A stretch of 64,000 nucleotides of DNA from Blasia pusilla. Taxonomy: Eukaryota > Marchantiophyta > Marchantiopsida > Blasiales. A program made the position numbers and the translations under genes. Below the pieces are notes generated by a model. That model worked only from the letters and a program-made list of their open reading frames with translations, was not told where the DNA came from and ran no database searches. Shown here piece by piece: positions 20,150 to 32,615 of the stretch (position 1 is its first letter; every line of letters begins with the position of its first letter). The DNA is taken from contig CM114272.1 of assembly GCA_050084515.1 (NCBI GenBank), positions 53,072,001 to 53,136,000 on the forward strand, written 5' to 3'.

Positions 20150-23100
20150 AACTGTTGAGTGCTTTTAATAAATAGAAGGGGAAAAAAAGAGCCCACAAAT
20201 GCGTACGCTGACAAATTCCGTATATACGGTTCGGGAAGTGCTCAGCTAAGGACGTCCTCCTTTATACGACCCGTTCCCAGCGCGAGTCCCGAGGAATTCC
20301 TTCGGAGCTTGACCACCACCACCATCCCGCGGATGGATGGATGGATGTAAGGGCAGAAAGAGAGAAAGAAAGAAGGTTGAGCGCTAAGGTGGACGTGCGA
20401 GTGATGAAGCACTTGGCGAGGTCGCCAAAGCGTAAGGGAGACAGACGCCAGCGGACGCTAACTTGTCGGTAGCGGCCGTGTCGTGGCATGAGACGGCCTG
20501 GAATGGGACGGGATGGCGGGGAGTTGTCTCTTGCTGGAGCGAGGACTGGCAATGATGATGCTAATGTCTTGTCAGAATGGAAATCATGAGAGAGAGGACA
20601 AGTTCACTTATTCGTCTGCTCTCTTCGGGGACTGCCGCTGCAGTGCTGCGCTGGGAAGTAGCCATAGCTTAGAGTACGCCAAGGAGGATAGATTCGCCTT
20701 TGGGTTGGAGCCGTCGCGAGCAAATCACCCCCTTAGATCTCGTGCTACTTCTCATTCCGATGGAGGATCCGGCCACCTTGCATTATAATGGAACGACGAG
20801 GATCCAAAGTCAACAACCAGTTGCGATGGCTCATTCGTTCGCCAAAGTGTTTACCGCCAGGTATACTCGACTTGGAGATATTTTTGTTTGGTTTCCGCAT
20901 TGTCGAGACTACTTTAATTCTCTTCCTCGCGTCTTTAAGAGTAAGAAACCCACTAAAACATAGAGGAGGTGGTGGGGGTCGGCTGCAGATAAGCGTCTGA
21001 GCTGGTTTCCACGAGGAAAGGAAAAGGCGAACTCTTTGTTGATCGATTAATTTGGGGGCCGCCGAGATCCATGGAGAGCTAGAACGAGGAGCAGAAGCAG
21101 CTCACTCACTCTCCGACTAGCCCTCGGCACGGCGGACCCAAGGAAAAGGAGGGTGTCATGAAGGGAAGAATGGCCCCCCCGGCCATAGAGGATTGGTCAG
21201 GGCTGCTCTTGGGCCGTGGCTTGCGGGCATGTGCACTTTGGTTGCCAGCTCTCGTGGTCCCCACCCTATCCCGGCCAGCCAGCGGCGAAGCCGAGCATGG
21301 GATGGGATGATCGACACTGCCGCATCTTCACGAAGAACTCGAATGAATGAATGAATGAAGGAAGGACGATCGATAGGGGGGGGCAGTAGGCTTGGCTGTT
21401 GATCTTGTAGCCGCACTAGAAGCAGGAAGTGGTAGGAGTAGGACAGGGCTACGTCAACTCAAAACGTGACAACACGGTGGCAGTGTGCGTGTGATAACTC
21501 ATCGCATCAAGGGCGGAAGGGCGGGCGGGTGTGGGGAGGAGAGAGCATACGAACGTCGTCACCATTGTGTCGTATGTGTGCGTGTATGTGTGCGTGACTG
21601 GAGGGAGGCGGACGGAGAGAGAGAGGACAAGAAAAGAATGTCGAGATCTTTGCCTAAAAGGCTCATGTCACTATATCGCCTCGCTTCACATGCGAGAGAG
21701 AGAGAGAGAGAGAGAAAGAGGGTTGAAGGGTTCTGTATGCCTGCCGCCTATGTAGATAGATAGATAAACAGATAAAGAGATATGCTGGCTACGACTACGC
21801 GGCCTACGTACTGTACTGTACTGCACAGTTCACACGAAGCGGCTACAAAAAAGTTGCATGTCAAGCTGTTTAGGGGGAAATTGGGTTTACTCTGCTTAAA
21901 GGTGACAGTTTTCGACAGTATTCGAGTCGCTCCCCCCCTCTCTTATTGCGATGGGGACTGCTCTCGCGAGTACGTGGGACCGGTCCTTGATCATTGCTTG
22001 CATTGACCGGGGGTCGCGGGTTAGAACGAAGAGACGGCTGTCTAACGTCGTAGATCTCATGCACTCATTCGTAGGGTCTAACGTCGTAGACTTCGTGATT
22101 CGTAGGGTCCGTGGACGCAAGAGCAAGAGGCCCTTCTCGTTTACCCATTTCTGGGTAGGGCCTAACCTGTAGGTCTCAGGGTCTGTAGGGTCAGTGGACG
22201 TAGGAGCCCATGAACGTCGTAGATAAAGCGGTTGGACTGTGCTGTAATATCGACGAATGCCTACGAGGTCGACCGATGGGTTTGGTAACTTGGTTTGGTC
22301 TGGTGTGACTCGGGTTGTGACTCGCCAGGGTTTGCCGTGTGCATGTTGGAAGTTTGGAACCCGAGATCTTGGCTGGAGGCACGTGGAATCTCGGGGAGCG
22401 AGTTCGTTTTGCATGCATGAGCTGGCGGGGCGAGACGCAGATGGTTTCGTAATGCCCATCACTTGACAGCAGATCAACCTTCCAATCTTGGAAGCTACGC
22501 GCATCCATGGGATTCCATCCTCTCCCCCCGTCCTCCCTCCCTCCAACAGGGCTCGAGTGAGGAAGGCTGAGAGAGCGAGGAGGAGGAGGTAGGCGGAGCA
22601 GTTTTGTTTATGATTTATTTTCCCAAGAACGCTTACCTCATCTTCCCTAGCACGCTCTAGAAGTCCAGGCCCACATCGGAGACTCGACTTTCACAGCTCA
22701 TTATTCCATACACATGTCAGCAAGGGGCCGAGGCGGAGCATGGAGGAGATCTAGCCGCTTGTACTTTCCTCGAAACCGGAAGAGAAAACCACCTCCAAAG
22801 AAAGGGGAAGGAAAAAAAAAGACAACTTAGTGGAACGAAAGACCCGGCCATAATAAGAGCCGCTCCGAGAAGACGACGACGACGACTAGCACCACTACTA
22901 CTAATGGTAGTGGCGGTGACTCCTTCAGCCGAGCATAAAGCTGCTCATTGAAGTCATCCAGCTATGATGCCTGGTTTCCAGCCCTGCACCCTTTTTCTTC
23001 GCGCTGCTTTTTGCACCCTCCCTCCCTTCCACCCTCGGAGCCCCGTTCCGTGGCCCATGTGCCGAGGGGGAAAAAGCCTTCGACGTTTGTACGAGAATCC

Positions 23101-25040
23101 TAGGCTTGTCCAGCTCGGGATGCGTAAAAATCGTGCTTTTTCGGATTTCGGGTTGTGTTTCCATGCTCAGGAGCGAGCTTTGGATGCTAAAACCCTGACC
23201 TTCCGGGACACAACAAGCGGAGGCCGCAAATATTGACTTTTACAGCGGAGTCGTCCAAGGCACGGTCCTTATCCGAGCGTCGCACGCCGGGTGGTCCTTC
23301 TCCATCACACGCTGATCTAGCTTCATCGCTCGCTCTCTCTCTCTCTCTCCCTATCTCTCTATCTATCCATTTACGTTTCGGGTCACGCAACTGCCCTCGC
23401 ACTAGTGTCTTCCGGACTCTTTCCGTGCCTTTGATATGTCACCGACTTCGGAAACGTGCCCGGCCCCGACGCGAGAAGACGGAAAACAAAGTCCCAATGG
23501 AACGAACCCATGTGGACGACGTCGGAGGAGAGAAAGAAATATCGGTCATGACTAACCGAGAGAGGATCATCAGGGACGGACCTCAAATGACTCATAACAG
23601 ACAGAGGATGATCAGGACCGAACGGACCTCAACTGGAATGCAGGACGTTACTCGCCTGAATCATGGGCGGGAGCGCTTTTACTCATTGATGATTTATTTA
23701 TTTATATAGATTATGTATATGGTCCAGGCTGGCACTCTAGGCACATGCTGTAACCCACCATCGTAACCCAGCAAGGGCTGGCCAGGTGCATAGGTGGTGC
23801 TCCTAAAAGGCACTCACTCCCCTAACTGCCCGAGGCCCCACCAAAACGCGGATCTCCAAATCTCCTTGTGGCGGAGAGATCTCCGCCCGATATAGGGGGG
23901 AGGAGGCTATAGGAGCGAAGGAAGGAAAGGGTGGCTTCGAATCCCGACCTATATCGCGGGCCAGGGATATAGTGGATAATTTAACCCCCCACTCATCGGC
24001 CCATCATGTGATTATGAAGACGTCGACATTTGTCCCACTTTCTTTCTTTTGGATGGGGATGAGGATCTTTGTGGGCGTTGTCACAATTCTTCTAAACCGG
24101 CTCTTTTCGTTTCGACCCTTTTTCGTGATCGTGTCGCTCAGGATTGGAGATCCTCGGGGTAAGGAGGGGCTACGACATGACCAAATGCTTGCGAAAATAT
24201 ATATGGCACTTTTTGTTCCCATTCCACTTCGAAAAGCGTTTTGGGTGGGGGACTCTTTGGGGGATTATTTTCTCTTCACTTCACTTCACATCAACCCCTC
24301 GTTCGATATCACCTCCCTCCCTGGCTGTAGAAATGCTATGTGGCATCAAATCGCATTGAGCTCCACTATGGTCGGTCATAGGGGAGGCTGCAAATCTCGT
24401 CTCTTCTAACTTCTATGCACCGAAAAGCAATGGGCCCAAAGGAATGCGACGTTCTCGGCGACGAGATTCGTCCTTGCATGCATGGGGACGAAGGGGAGCA
24501 TAGGAGGAGGAGGACGACGACGTGTTGGGAGAGGGGAGCTTTTCGACAACAAAAGCTCAAACGCAGACTTTCTTGCTGATGCGGTGGACATGCTATATTT
24601 GACTTGTGGAGATAATCCGGGCGAAGTCTTTGTATGGGAATGTACTTACTTTTGTTCATACGTTTGTTCACTCGCCTTTTGGTTAGAAGTTGGATCAACA
24701 CGGAATCGTTTCTTTCTTCTCTCTTTCGTTTGCCATTTTGAAATTTCGAGATCGGGCAAAGGGAGACGACGTACTCTTTCCCATTTTAATTGTTGGGAGG
24801 GAATTTGGACTCCGCGACGACTCTAGTACTAGTACAAGGATAATATTGGTCCCCCCGGCTTTGTGTCTCGGAAAGTTGAACCCGACCAGAAATTCAAAAA
24901 CCCCGAGGTCCGGCGCCGTTGTCATGCAAGAGCCGCCGACCGCGAATCGTCGCAAGCGCTTGTGAATAGGAGGGAACAGCAGCTGTCCCGCGATTCTGTG
25001 AACTTCTGAAGGGAGGGAGGAATGATCATGACCCAGGTCA
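20150..25040. other. GC-richer intergenic DNA upstream of the peroxidase
   Basis: From about 20 kb the base composition changes to clearly GC-richer DNA. Many overlapping frames exist on both strands, as expected for GC-rich non-coding DNA, and none shows a recognisable domain. There are microsatellites at 21,694-21,715 (GA) and 23,331-23,367 (CT/CTAT). A short duplication built on TCTAACGTCGTAGA lies at 22,041-22,107, and a 12-bp palindrome CCGTATATACGG near 20,218-20,229. Confidence 0.5.
22041..22107. repeat. Imperfect 31-36 bp direct duplication
   Basis: TCTAACGTCGTAGA...ATTCGTAGGG occurs at 22,041 and 22,077. A further AACGTCGTAGATAA word lies near 22,213. Confidence 0.8.
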
Positions 25041-25045
25041 CCGGT

Positions 25046-25087
25046 GATATTTCTCCCGACCGCCGACGGTCGGGAGACGGAAATATC
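25046..25087. other. Strong hairpin (17 paired bases)
   Basis: The outer stem GATATTTC (25,046-25,053) pairs with GAAATATC (25,080-25,087). The inner stem TCCCGACCG (25,054-25,062) pairs with CGGTCGGGA (25,067-25,075). The loop is four bases (CCGA) and there is a four-base bulge (25,076-25,079). It lies about 1.6 kb before the peroxidase start codon. A second small hairpin (TTAACGC...GCGTTAA) lies near 25,213-25,232. Function is unknown. Confidence 0.8.
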
Positions 25088-25770
25088 TCGCGTCGGCACT
25101 GGAGCCTTGCCGAAGTGCATCTTTCTTTCTTGCCGACAACTGGCAAAGGACAGGAGTCAAAGCGCTGACTCTTACTACGAATTGAATAATTCTTTTTGCT
25201 TCACTGTCGCATTAACGCCCGCTTAGCGTTAAGCACACAGCTGTGGGTAGCTGCATGGTGACGCATAATCCGATCTGGCAGTCCACGTGTCACGAACCGT
25301 AGAACCGCGCGAGGGTCGATAGTAACCTTATATTATACGAAGCCTCTGTGCATTCAATGCGCAGCTGCTCCTCTATTCGTGCTGCTGTACTCTCTCCTCC
25401 CCCCCTCACCACTGCACAGCACCGCACTTCTCCTCTCTCCCTCCCGTCGTCTGTGTGTCTCGCCCGACTGAGCTGCTGTGATCCAGCTCTACATCGAGCA
25501 GGATCAACGACGGCACTTCTGGCGGGCGGGCGGACTGGAGCTGCAGGCACAGGCGTCGCAGAGAGGTAGCGGTTGATCGCAGTCGACTGCTGTAAACTTC
25601 GCGGGGCTAGCGGAGTGGAGGGAGAGCCACCACTCTCTGTCCTCATTGCTGGCTGCTGTGTCTCTGTACCGCACACACTCGGCCACCTCTCACTTCCCCG
25701 CGTCGTCTCTTCCCTTTCCCGGACCCTAGTTCTCCCTCCTGCCACACTCGCTCTGCATTTTCCTCGTCAC

Positions 25771-25830
25771 TCCTCCCTCTCTCTCTCTCTCTCTCCCTCT
25801 CCCTCTCCCTCTCCCTCCCTCCTTCCCTCT
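25771..25830 (+). promoter_or_regulatory. CT-rich tract in peroxidase leader or promoter
   Basis: A long pyrimidine tract, (CT)n then (CCCTCT)n, lies about 0.9 kb before the peroxidase start. Such CT/GA tracts are common in plant core promoters and 5' leaders. The surrounding GC-rich, stop-containing stretch (about 25,350-26,690) is probably promoter plus a long 5' leader, possibly with an intron. I cannot place the transcription start. Confidence 0.4.
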
Positions 25831-26692
25831 CGCTCTTCCCGGCATTCTCATCTCCCCTCCTCGACCCATCTACGCTCCCGGCGTGCGATATGCAACCCGG
25901 CGCAAGCTCGTGACTCGCATTGTTTCGCTTCCGCTGAGCGGGCTCATCCACAGCTCGTAGATGGACTCTTCTCTGCACTGAGGCTCGTCTCTTCGTTCTC
26001 ACTGTGAAGTCGAAACAGTGCATCGCTACTTTCGGTGGAAGCTTTTCTCTAGAGGTGGGACATCCGACATTCATGTCATCGTCGGGCTTCACAGCGGCCT
26101 AAACGAGTTATCGACCTTACCTCACCCGAGCTCGCTCGGTGGAGCTGAGTTGAACTGAGCGCACGCTGACTCTTCAGTCTTGCGGAGGATCTGCCTCTCA
26201 CTGGAAGTGAGGCTGCCTTGTTAGGGCAACTCGTGCATCCAGAGTGACTCGGTGTCTGTCGCGCTTGAATGTCTCTCCAGACCAGTGTAAGAAGACGATA
26301 TAAGGCTTCTGGAAAGTCCGTTTGTGCCATCGCATCTCGAGAGTGAAGGAATTGGATTGGAGTCCATCGGATTCGGGGATCTTCTCTCTCTCCTGAGTCT
26401 ACAGCTCCTGTGGACTACTGATTTGGGAGTGAGCTTCTTTCCAGCAGCAACCAGGAAAGAAGCGGCGGTTGAACTGAGATTGGACGCACGTCAAGAAAAT
26501 GTGTGACTGTTAGGCGCACTATCTTGCTAGCTTCTTGGTCTGGTGGCAGTGGATTGTGCTGGTTTCATCGAACACTCATAGGGCTAGAAAAGGAAGATCT
26601 CTACGGACGGGATGCGGACGGTAGCATTCAGACAGAGCTATCTTCAGGGCGCTTCTCCTCCCAGCGTATCAACACAAATTCGCACTGGAGGG

Positions 26693-28700
26693 ATGAACCG
26701 GTGGGTGGTGTCGGTATTATTGCTGCTCTTAGCTACTTTGTTGACGGGATCGGCCAATGCTCAACTTATGAGTGGATATTACGCTACCTCGTGCCCCAAT
26801 GCGGATCTCATCGTGAGGAATGCTGTGATCAGCGGAATGAACTCTTCTGTAATCGTCGGCCCCAGCGTGCTCCGCCTCTTCGCCCACGACTGTTTTGTCG
26901 ACGTGAGTTCTGTGATCCTCTAACAAGTTTGAGTGATCCGTGTGGTGCGTAGTGCCGTGAATCGTCGTTCTTTCTCTCAAATGACGATTACGTCGTCCGT
27001 ACTCACCGTGAGTCATACGGGTGTGCCGGTCCTGTGAGCATCATTACAGTGCACTGGATCTGTCGCTTTCGCGGAGTACTTGCAAGCGCTCCGATGTTTC
27101 ATGAAAGCATGGCTTTGGTGGACAAACGCTTATGCCAAAATCTAATATGTATTTTGAGCGCTGCTTTTGAACAGTCTCATTCTATCCATCTGTCTCTACC
27201 GTGGTTGCAGGAGAAGGTAACTACCAGGTCGGGTAGGCAGCAGCAGTTCATGGTTGAATTGCCGAGAGACGCGTGACGATTTCTTCCGCTGACGTACTCG
27301 CGCTGTTGTTTCGCAGGGTTGCGACGCCTCGATAATGCTTGTGGATCCCGCGGGTGCGACCGAAAGGGATGCACCGGACAACCAATCCTTGCAGCAAGTG
27401 TCATTCGACACCGTGAATCAAGCGAAGCAAGACTTGGAGGCTGTGTGCCCAGGAGTGGTATCATGTGCCGATGTCCTGGCAATGGCAGCTCAAGACGCCG
27501 TCAACCTGGTACGCTAACCAGGACTGTAGGCATTTGTCGGGGCTGCTGCATCATATTTCAAGTTCATTTTCAGTTCGCTTACCAGGAAGTCGGGAAAAAG
27601 TCTCAAGAGCAGCTGTAGGGTACGAATACGGATATCGGAAGTGGTCACGATTCTCTTGGCTGAAGAATGACGGGGTGAAATTTGGTGGTGCAGATGGGAG
27701 GCCCGTCGTGGAATGTCCTCCAGGGAAGGAGGGATGGGCTCACATCTTCCGTGGCCACCGTTGCAGGGCACCTTCCAGGATCCAATATGGATGTGAACGC
27801 TCTGGGCGGAATTTTCGGAGCTATTGGTCTCGCAACGAACGACATCGTCGCCCTCTCCGGTATGATCCTACCTTCGCAAAAGGGAATTGTCTTTCTCTCA
27901 GTGCCTCTTGTCGCGAATGAAGGATTACGCATTCAGCGACAGTCATTCTCACGCACTGTAGAGGGGCAGGAACCCTGAACGATCTCTCGGTCGCGAAGCT
28001 GTCATGATTTGTTGACAGGCCAGAGCTGGTATTCGGAGTAGGATAGGCTATAATGAACCATGAACGTAGTTGAAATGCGATTTTGTCCCTGATGGATCGA
28101 TCTCCTTGGGAATTTGCAGGAGCGCACACAGTCGGATTCTCGCACTGCGCGGAATTCACCAATCGGTTGTACAATTTCAACAACGTTACTGGAGCAAGCG
28201 ATCCCAGCCTGAGTGCAAACTACTCGGCTACGCTCCAAGGCATCTGTCCACTGACGGGCTTCGCTCCATCAACCGTGCAGCCTCTGGATCCTCTCACCTC
28301 GGCCCAGTTCGACAACGCTTATTACCAGCAACTCCAAATTGGACAAGGCCTCCTGTTCTCGGATCAAGTATTGTTCGTGGACAACACGACCAACAACCTG
28401 GTGACCACCTACGCCAACAACCAAGGCCAGTTCTTTAATGACTTCGTCGCGTCCATGATCGCCATGGGGAACGCCGGTGTTCTGACTGGCACTCAAGGGG
28501 AAATCAGGCTCAATTGCTCTGTACCGAACGTTCCCGTCACTCCCCCAGCACCGGTGCTTCAACCGCCTGTGATTACTCCAGCTCCAGTTCCTCCCACGGT
28601 TGTATCACCTCCTGCTCCCGTGACTCCTCCCGTAACTCCTGCACCGCAAACCCCCTCGTCTCCCGTAGCCGTGCCGGCTCCCCCGTCGGGCACGTCTTGA
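26693..28700 (+). CDS. Secreted class III peroxidase with proline-rich C-terminal tail
   Basis: Four exons (26693-26902, 27317-27508, 27694-27859, 28120-28700) join in phase to 382 residues. These haem enzymes oxidise phenolics with hydrogen peroxide, or make radicals, in the cell wall or apoplast. A signal peptide (residues 1-23, leucine-rich, ends ANA) precedes a mature start at Q24. Visible features: distal site R61 and H65 in RLFAHDCF; calcium ligands in HDCFVDGCDAS; proximal H192 in GAHTVG; GGPSWNV and GRRDG blocks; all eight disulfide cysteines (SCPNA, HDCF, GCDA, VCPG, SCAD, SHC, GICP, LNC). The residue before the distal His is Ala instead of the usual Phe. A 59-residue tail after the last cysteine holds 23 prolines (PPAP, SPPAP types). 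An in-frame ATG at 26612 would add 27 residues before the signal, so 26693 is preferred. The three introns fit the ancestral layout of the family. Confidence 0.95.
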
Positions 28701-28813
28701 ACATATTTTTTGGCCGCCATGTTAACAGGTGGATTAAATTTTACTTACACGTACCATCCATATACTTCGTCAGTCCCTCAGTCATGCAAGTTACACTAGA
28801 TTAGAATCGAGAG

Positions 28814-28819
28814 AATAAA
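28814..28819 (+). terminator. Putative polyadenylation signal of the peroxidase gene
   Basis: AATAAA lies about 115 bases after the stop codon, in AT-rich sequence. Confidence 0.55.
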
Positions 28820-28829
28820 TGTAGGAATG

Positions 28830-31800
28830 AGCTCATTATTTGTCTAAAGCGAAATTGTACCATAAGATTCAATAAGAAGAGAGTATCTCCTCCCGTGTCG
28901 TAAATTTTCTCAACACATGAAGCTTTTGACAGGCGGAGTTCCGGCTTTTTACGCGGTCTGAGCTTTTTGTCCTGATCTCTCCTGCTCCGTCTTCGGCTCG
29001 GACGTAGACTTCATGTACATGGGCTCTGGTCTTTGGTTCGCAGAGTGGTTGAATTGGCTCCCCGCTTGCCCGAACGTTTGATTACATGCCCCCCACAATA
29101 TCGCGTATGGATCCGGGATGCATCACCCGGAAATTGAACGGAGGTTGATTTCCCCTTGTCAGAGCTACTGCGAACTCCAGTGCTGTGGAAGGCGATACGA
29201 AGCTGCCGGAATTGAGGGATTCGTCTTTGGGTTGCCAATGTTTATGTACGTTTTTCTTGCGAAGTTCGTGCGGTGTGTTACCCTTATAAAAGCGGAGAGC
29301 GCAGTTTCCGCGCCCGCGTTAGAAAGATTGTGTATAGCGCACCTCGTAGTTGAAAGGTTCTGGGAATTCTCGCCTCACGCTCTGAGCTCTGCACCTGTCT
29401 TTGTGGTATCTGACGCACGTGCTGCCAAATGTCGTTCGAGTCCTAGAGGGAGGACTCGGTGATTAGAAACATCCGGTGCCCGCGGTTCGGGTCAGGAACG
29501 TGGCGTTTATGTAAAGTGCGTTTATAAATCGTTGAAGGTAATTGTCGTCTACACACATCCGCGAATACGCTTCCAGGGCATGACTCTCTTTCTCCTCCTC
29601 TCGGTGTGTTTGGCAAGTTTAGGGTTGACGAAAGACGTGTACTGAGCCGTGCGCGTGGAATCGCTTTAATGTCAGTTTTCTGGGCCTTGCGGAGGAGCTG
29701 TTGCGGAAGAGCTAGCGCGGCTGAAAGCGGTGTACATCTTTCCTCCGCTGGCCGTATGGTGAAGAGAATCCCCGCGCATAGCGATCATGGCAGCTCCGTC
29801 GATGTCGGGTGGTCACTCCCGTGAAGAGATATGCTTAGAGAGTCGGGATAACGAGGGAGGACGGGAGAGAATGGAGCCATAGTCGTAAGATGATAAAGTC
29901 CAGCAGGATTGCCAGCCCGAAAGAGTCTTGTTCCGCACGAGATTATCAGGCACTGTGACTCTGCCAATCCATCCGTCCCGCCGAAGACAAGGACAGGGTG
30001 CTCGCTTGCTACCTGCAGCACGCCAGAGTCAGCATGCAACAGACCTGTTAAATCTAATTTCGTGCATTAGGATAACAACTCTTAAGGACACTCTCTGACA
30101 GTTTTCGAGTGCCTAGGTAGTTCAGTTCTTTCCGGAGAGCAGTTCTATCCTTACATTCGGTGCTCTTACATGATTTTTTCCCCTTTTCCCGGCAGCCAGA
30201 CTGGGCTTCCACTTTCTGGGTTTTGATTAGACTTTCGGCCAGAACTGACACTTGCAGAAAAAGTCCGAAAGAAAACGCAGATAATAAAAGTAGGAAATCA
30301 ATTCGATTTTGATCTGGTAGAGCATCGTATTCGCAGAAACCTAAACCTCCGGTGCCTCCGTCTTCGGACCGACTGCGAGAAATGGACGGATGGCGCGACG
30401 AGAAGGGAGAGAGAGAGTTCACTTTCTGGTAGATTAGTAGCGTTCGGCAATCTCTCATAAAGATCGAGATCAGTCGCTTTATGGCGAACGAATAAGTTGA
30501 GCCATTTCCAATAGCGCGAGAGAGACAAACGAACACCGGTAGAACACTGGAACCATGGAGGCCTGCAGCACTCAGGAACGAAATCGACGATTTGAATCCT
30601 GCGATGGTACGACCTCGGTGGGTGCTGTCACAGGCAAAGACCGTACTTCCTTGCGTCGCGGATGGATCATGGAGACTATTAAGTCCTAGTCTTAAATCTG
30701 CGCAGGCAGTGTTTGCAGTACTGTTAGCGTCTCAACGGGAACAAGACACCGCTTGCGAATCATCAAGGAAAAGTACAGTAAGAGCTTGCTCTGCGCGGTG
30801 CCTTAAGTGATCGGTATCCACTCGAGACCCGCATCGCCAGATCCATCCATGAGGTCTCGTGTCCGTGGAAATCTCCAGCTCCTCGTCCATTTCCTGCCTG
30901 CAAGCAAGCAAGCAAGCTAGCTAAAGCTAAAGCTGAACGATCAGTCGCGCCCTTGCCCTAAAAGTCTAGACAACCAACCAGAAAAGTTTAGGGTCTAAAG
31001 ACTCTAAACCCCCCCCCCTTCTCCCTCCAGCTACTGCGCGCACTTGTGCGTCGATCCGGGAGCATACGGACCATTCTCCAGCTGCGCACCAGTCTCTCGA
31101 GCTACTCTTTACCGGCCCTGTAGACAGAAGGCTCCAGCCGCTCTCGCTAGTAGTCGCTACAGGGAAGACCGGACCTCCAGCTGCGCATTTAAGGCCCGTG
31201 ATTACTCGTGACGTCTGTACTCCCCATTGTCCCAACGGAGAAACCTCCCCCACACGGTGATTTCAAATTCCGCGGCACTGGCTGCTGTCCGAGGCGCTGC
31301 CCGTGTTGTCACTGTCGGCCTATTACAGGCCTCCAAACAAGGCCTCACTGTATTACCGTAATCGCGTTACGTGTATATTATGGCTGCTTGACAGAAAAGA
31401 AAAGAAACAACAGCGAACATACTGTTACATAAGTTAGCTTACCGTAATGAGTTGATTCCCTACGCAGTTATCGCAGCCCGGTGATTCATTATTGTGGTAC
31501 GAGATGACTATGTTTCGCGGACTCGCTCGCCCTTCCGCCACGCAAATCACGGGTTTGGTACTCACCGTCATGAGAGCCTTACAGATACACCGTACGATTG
31601 GCGAGAGCGATGATCGTGGGTATGTAGGAGTGAATCTCGACCTTCTATGTCGCATCTACGGTCTGAAAACGAAGATTCCAGGAGATTTCTCTGTCGTCAC
31701 TGTAATTATGTTACCGTACTTATTAAACCCGCGAAGAAGTATTTATCCCCATATGGCAATAATGTGATTTTGAGCCGTCCGATTCTCCGTAAATGGCCCC

Positions 31801-32170
31801 GATCTGCCAAAAAGCTTGGCGAGTCGGGCAGTCATTGCTATTTACCTTGGATAAAAATACCATTGTTCGGAGCGTAATACCCTGCCAGTACAGTACCCGA
31901 CATTTTCTACCGGACCGGAGGCAAGGCCTTGCAGAGATGATCAACGCGAGTGGCGGACCGGGCCCGGTGCCCAGTCGCCGGTCGGCCTCCAGGCAGGTGA
32001 ACCGGCAAGAATGAATGTTATTCATTTATTTATTTATTCACGTGATGACTGGTGGGAAATGAAGAATGAAATGTGCCAACATCACAGAAATGACAGAAAA
32101 TACGGCATTACAAGAGGAAATCGTCGTTCTCCGGTTCTCACGTCTCCATATGTCATATTCTCTCGGGGAG
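28830..32170. other. Intergenic region, no gene recognised
   Basis: Frames up to 160 residues occur (30,054-30,536, minus) but lack domains or splice context. TTTA repeats lie near 32,020, and a CAAG tandem with AGCTAAAGCTAAAGCT near 30,900-30,935. Confidence 0.5.
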
Positions 32171-32182
32171 GGGGGCTTTTCC

Positions 32183-32615
32183 CACGTGTCATGTGGCACC
32201 GTGGACGGGTTATCTATTCGTTAGGGGGAATGCTCCCTTCTTCCTTTTCTGGTCGTGTTATGGCTTTCAGGTTTTGATTCTTTGAGTCCCCTTTTTTTAT
32301 ACTTCCGATGGGTTTCCCATCACTCGTTAGTGCATCTTTGTCTTTTCTCTATTACACTAGAACACTTGTCCTTCCTCTTTTGAGGTGTATTTTTATAATA
32401 AAGTGGATATCTTTAATGGTTTAGCAAGAAAACAAAATACACCCGTAAAAAAGAAGAAGAAAAAATGCACATTGTAGCTAGCCTGGACACGTGTCTACAC
32501 GAAGAAATGTTTCTTCTCCTAGAGATAAAATTTAATTATTAATTAATTGATGAAACGAAATGAAAACGTTCCTCTGCATAAATCTTGTCATGGACACGTG
32601 GCAACAGCACGTGGC
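32183..32615. promoter_or_regulatory. Cluster of four G-box/ABRE-type sites
   Basis: CACGTGTC occurs at 32,183-32,190, the palindrome GACACGTGTC at 32,486-32,495, and CACGTGGC twice, at 32,595-32,602 and 32,608-32,615 (13 bp apart). ACGTGGC/ACGTGTC are the classical abscisic-acid response elements bound by bZIP factors and usually act in clusters. No gene with a recognisable product begins nearby. The cluster may therefore serve a non-coding or unrecognised transcript, or be chance. Confidence 0.5.

Noticed and set aside
23720-23990. tRNA/SINE-like signal (a GGCTTCGAATCCCGACC box-B-like word near 23,933)
   Set aside because: No box A at the right distance, no acceptor stem and no A-rich tail. 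An isolated box-B word is not enough for a tRNA or SINE call.
25643-26092. 149-residue minus-strand frame with long RE repeats
   Set aside because: The RERERE run is only the translation of the CT microsatellite in the peroxidase upstream region.
30054-30536. 160-residue minus-strand open frame with a hydrophobic segment
   Set aside because: No domain, no codon pattern and overlapping frames on the same strand. GC-balanced non-coding DNA gives such frames by chance.
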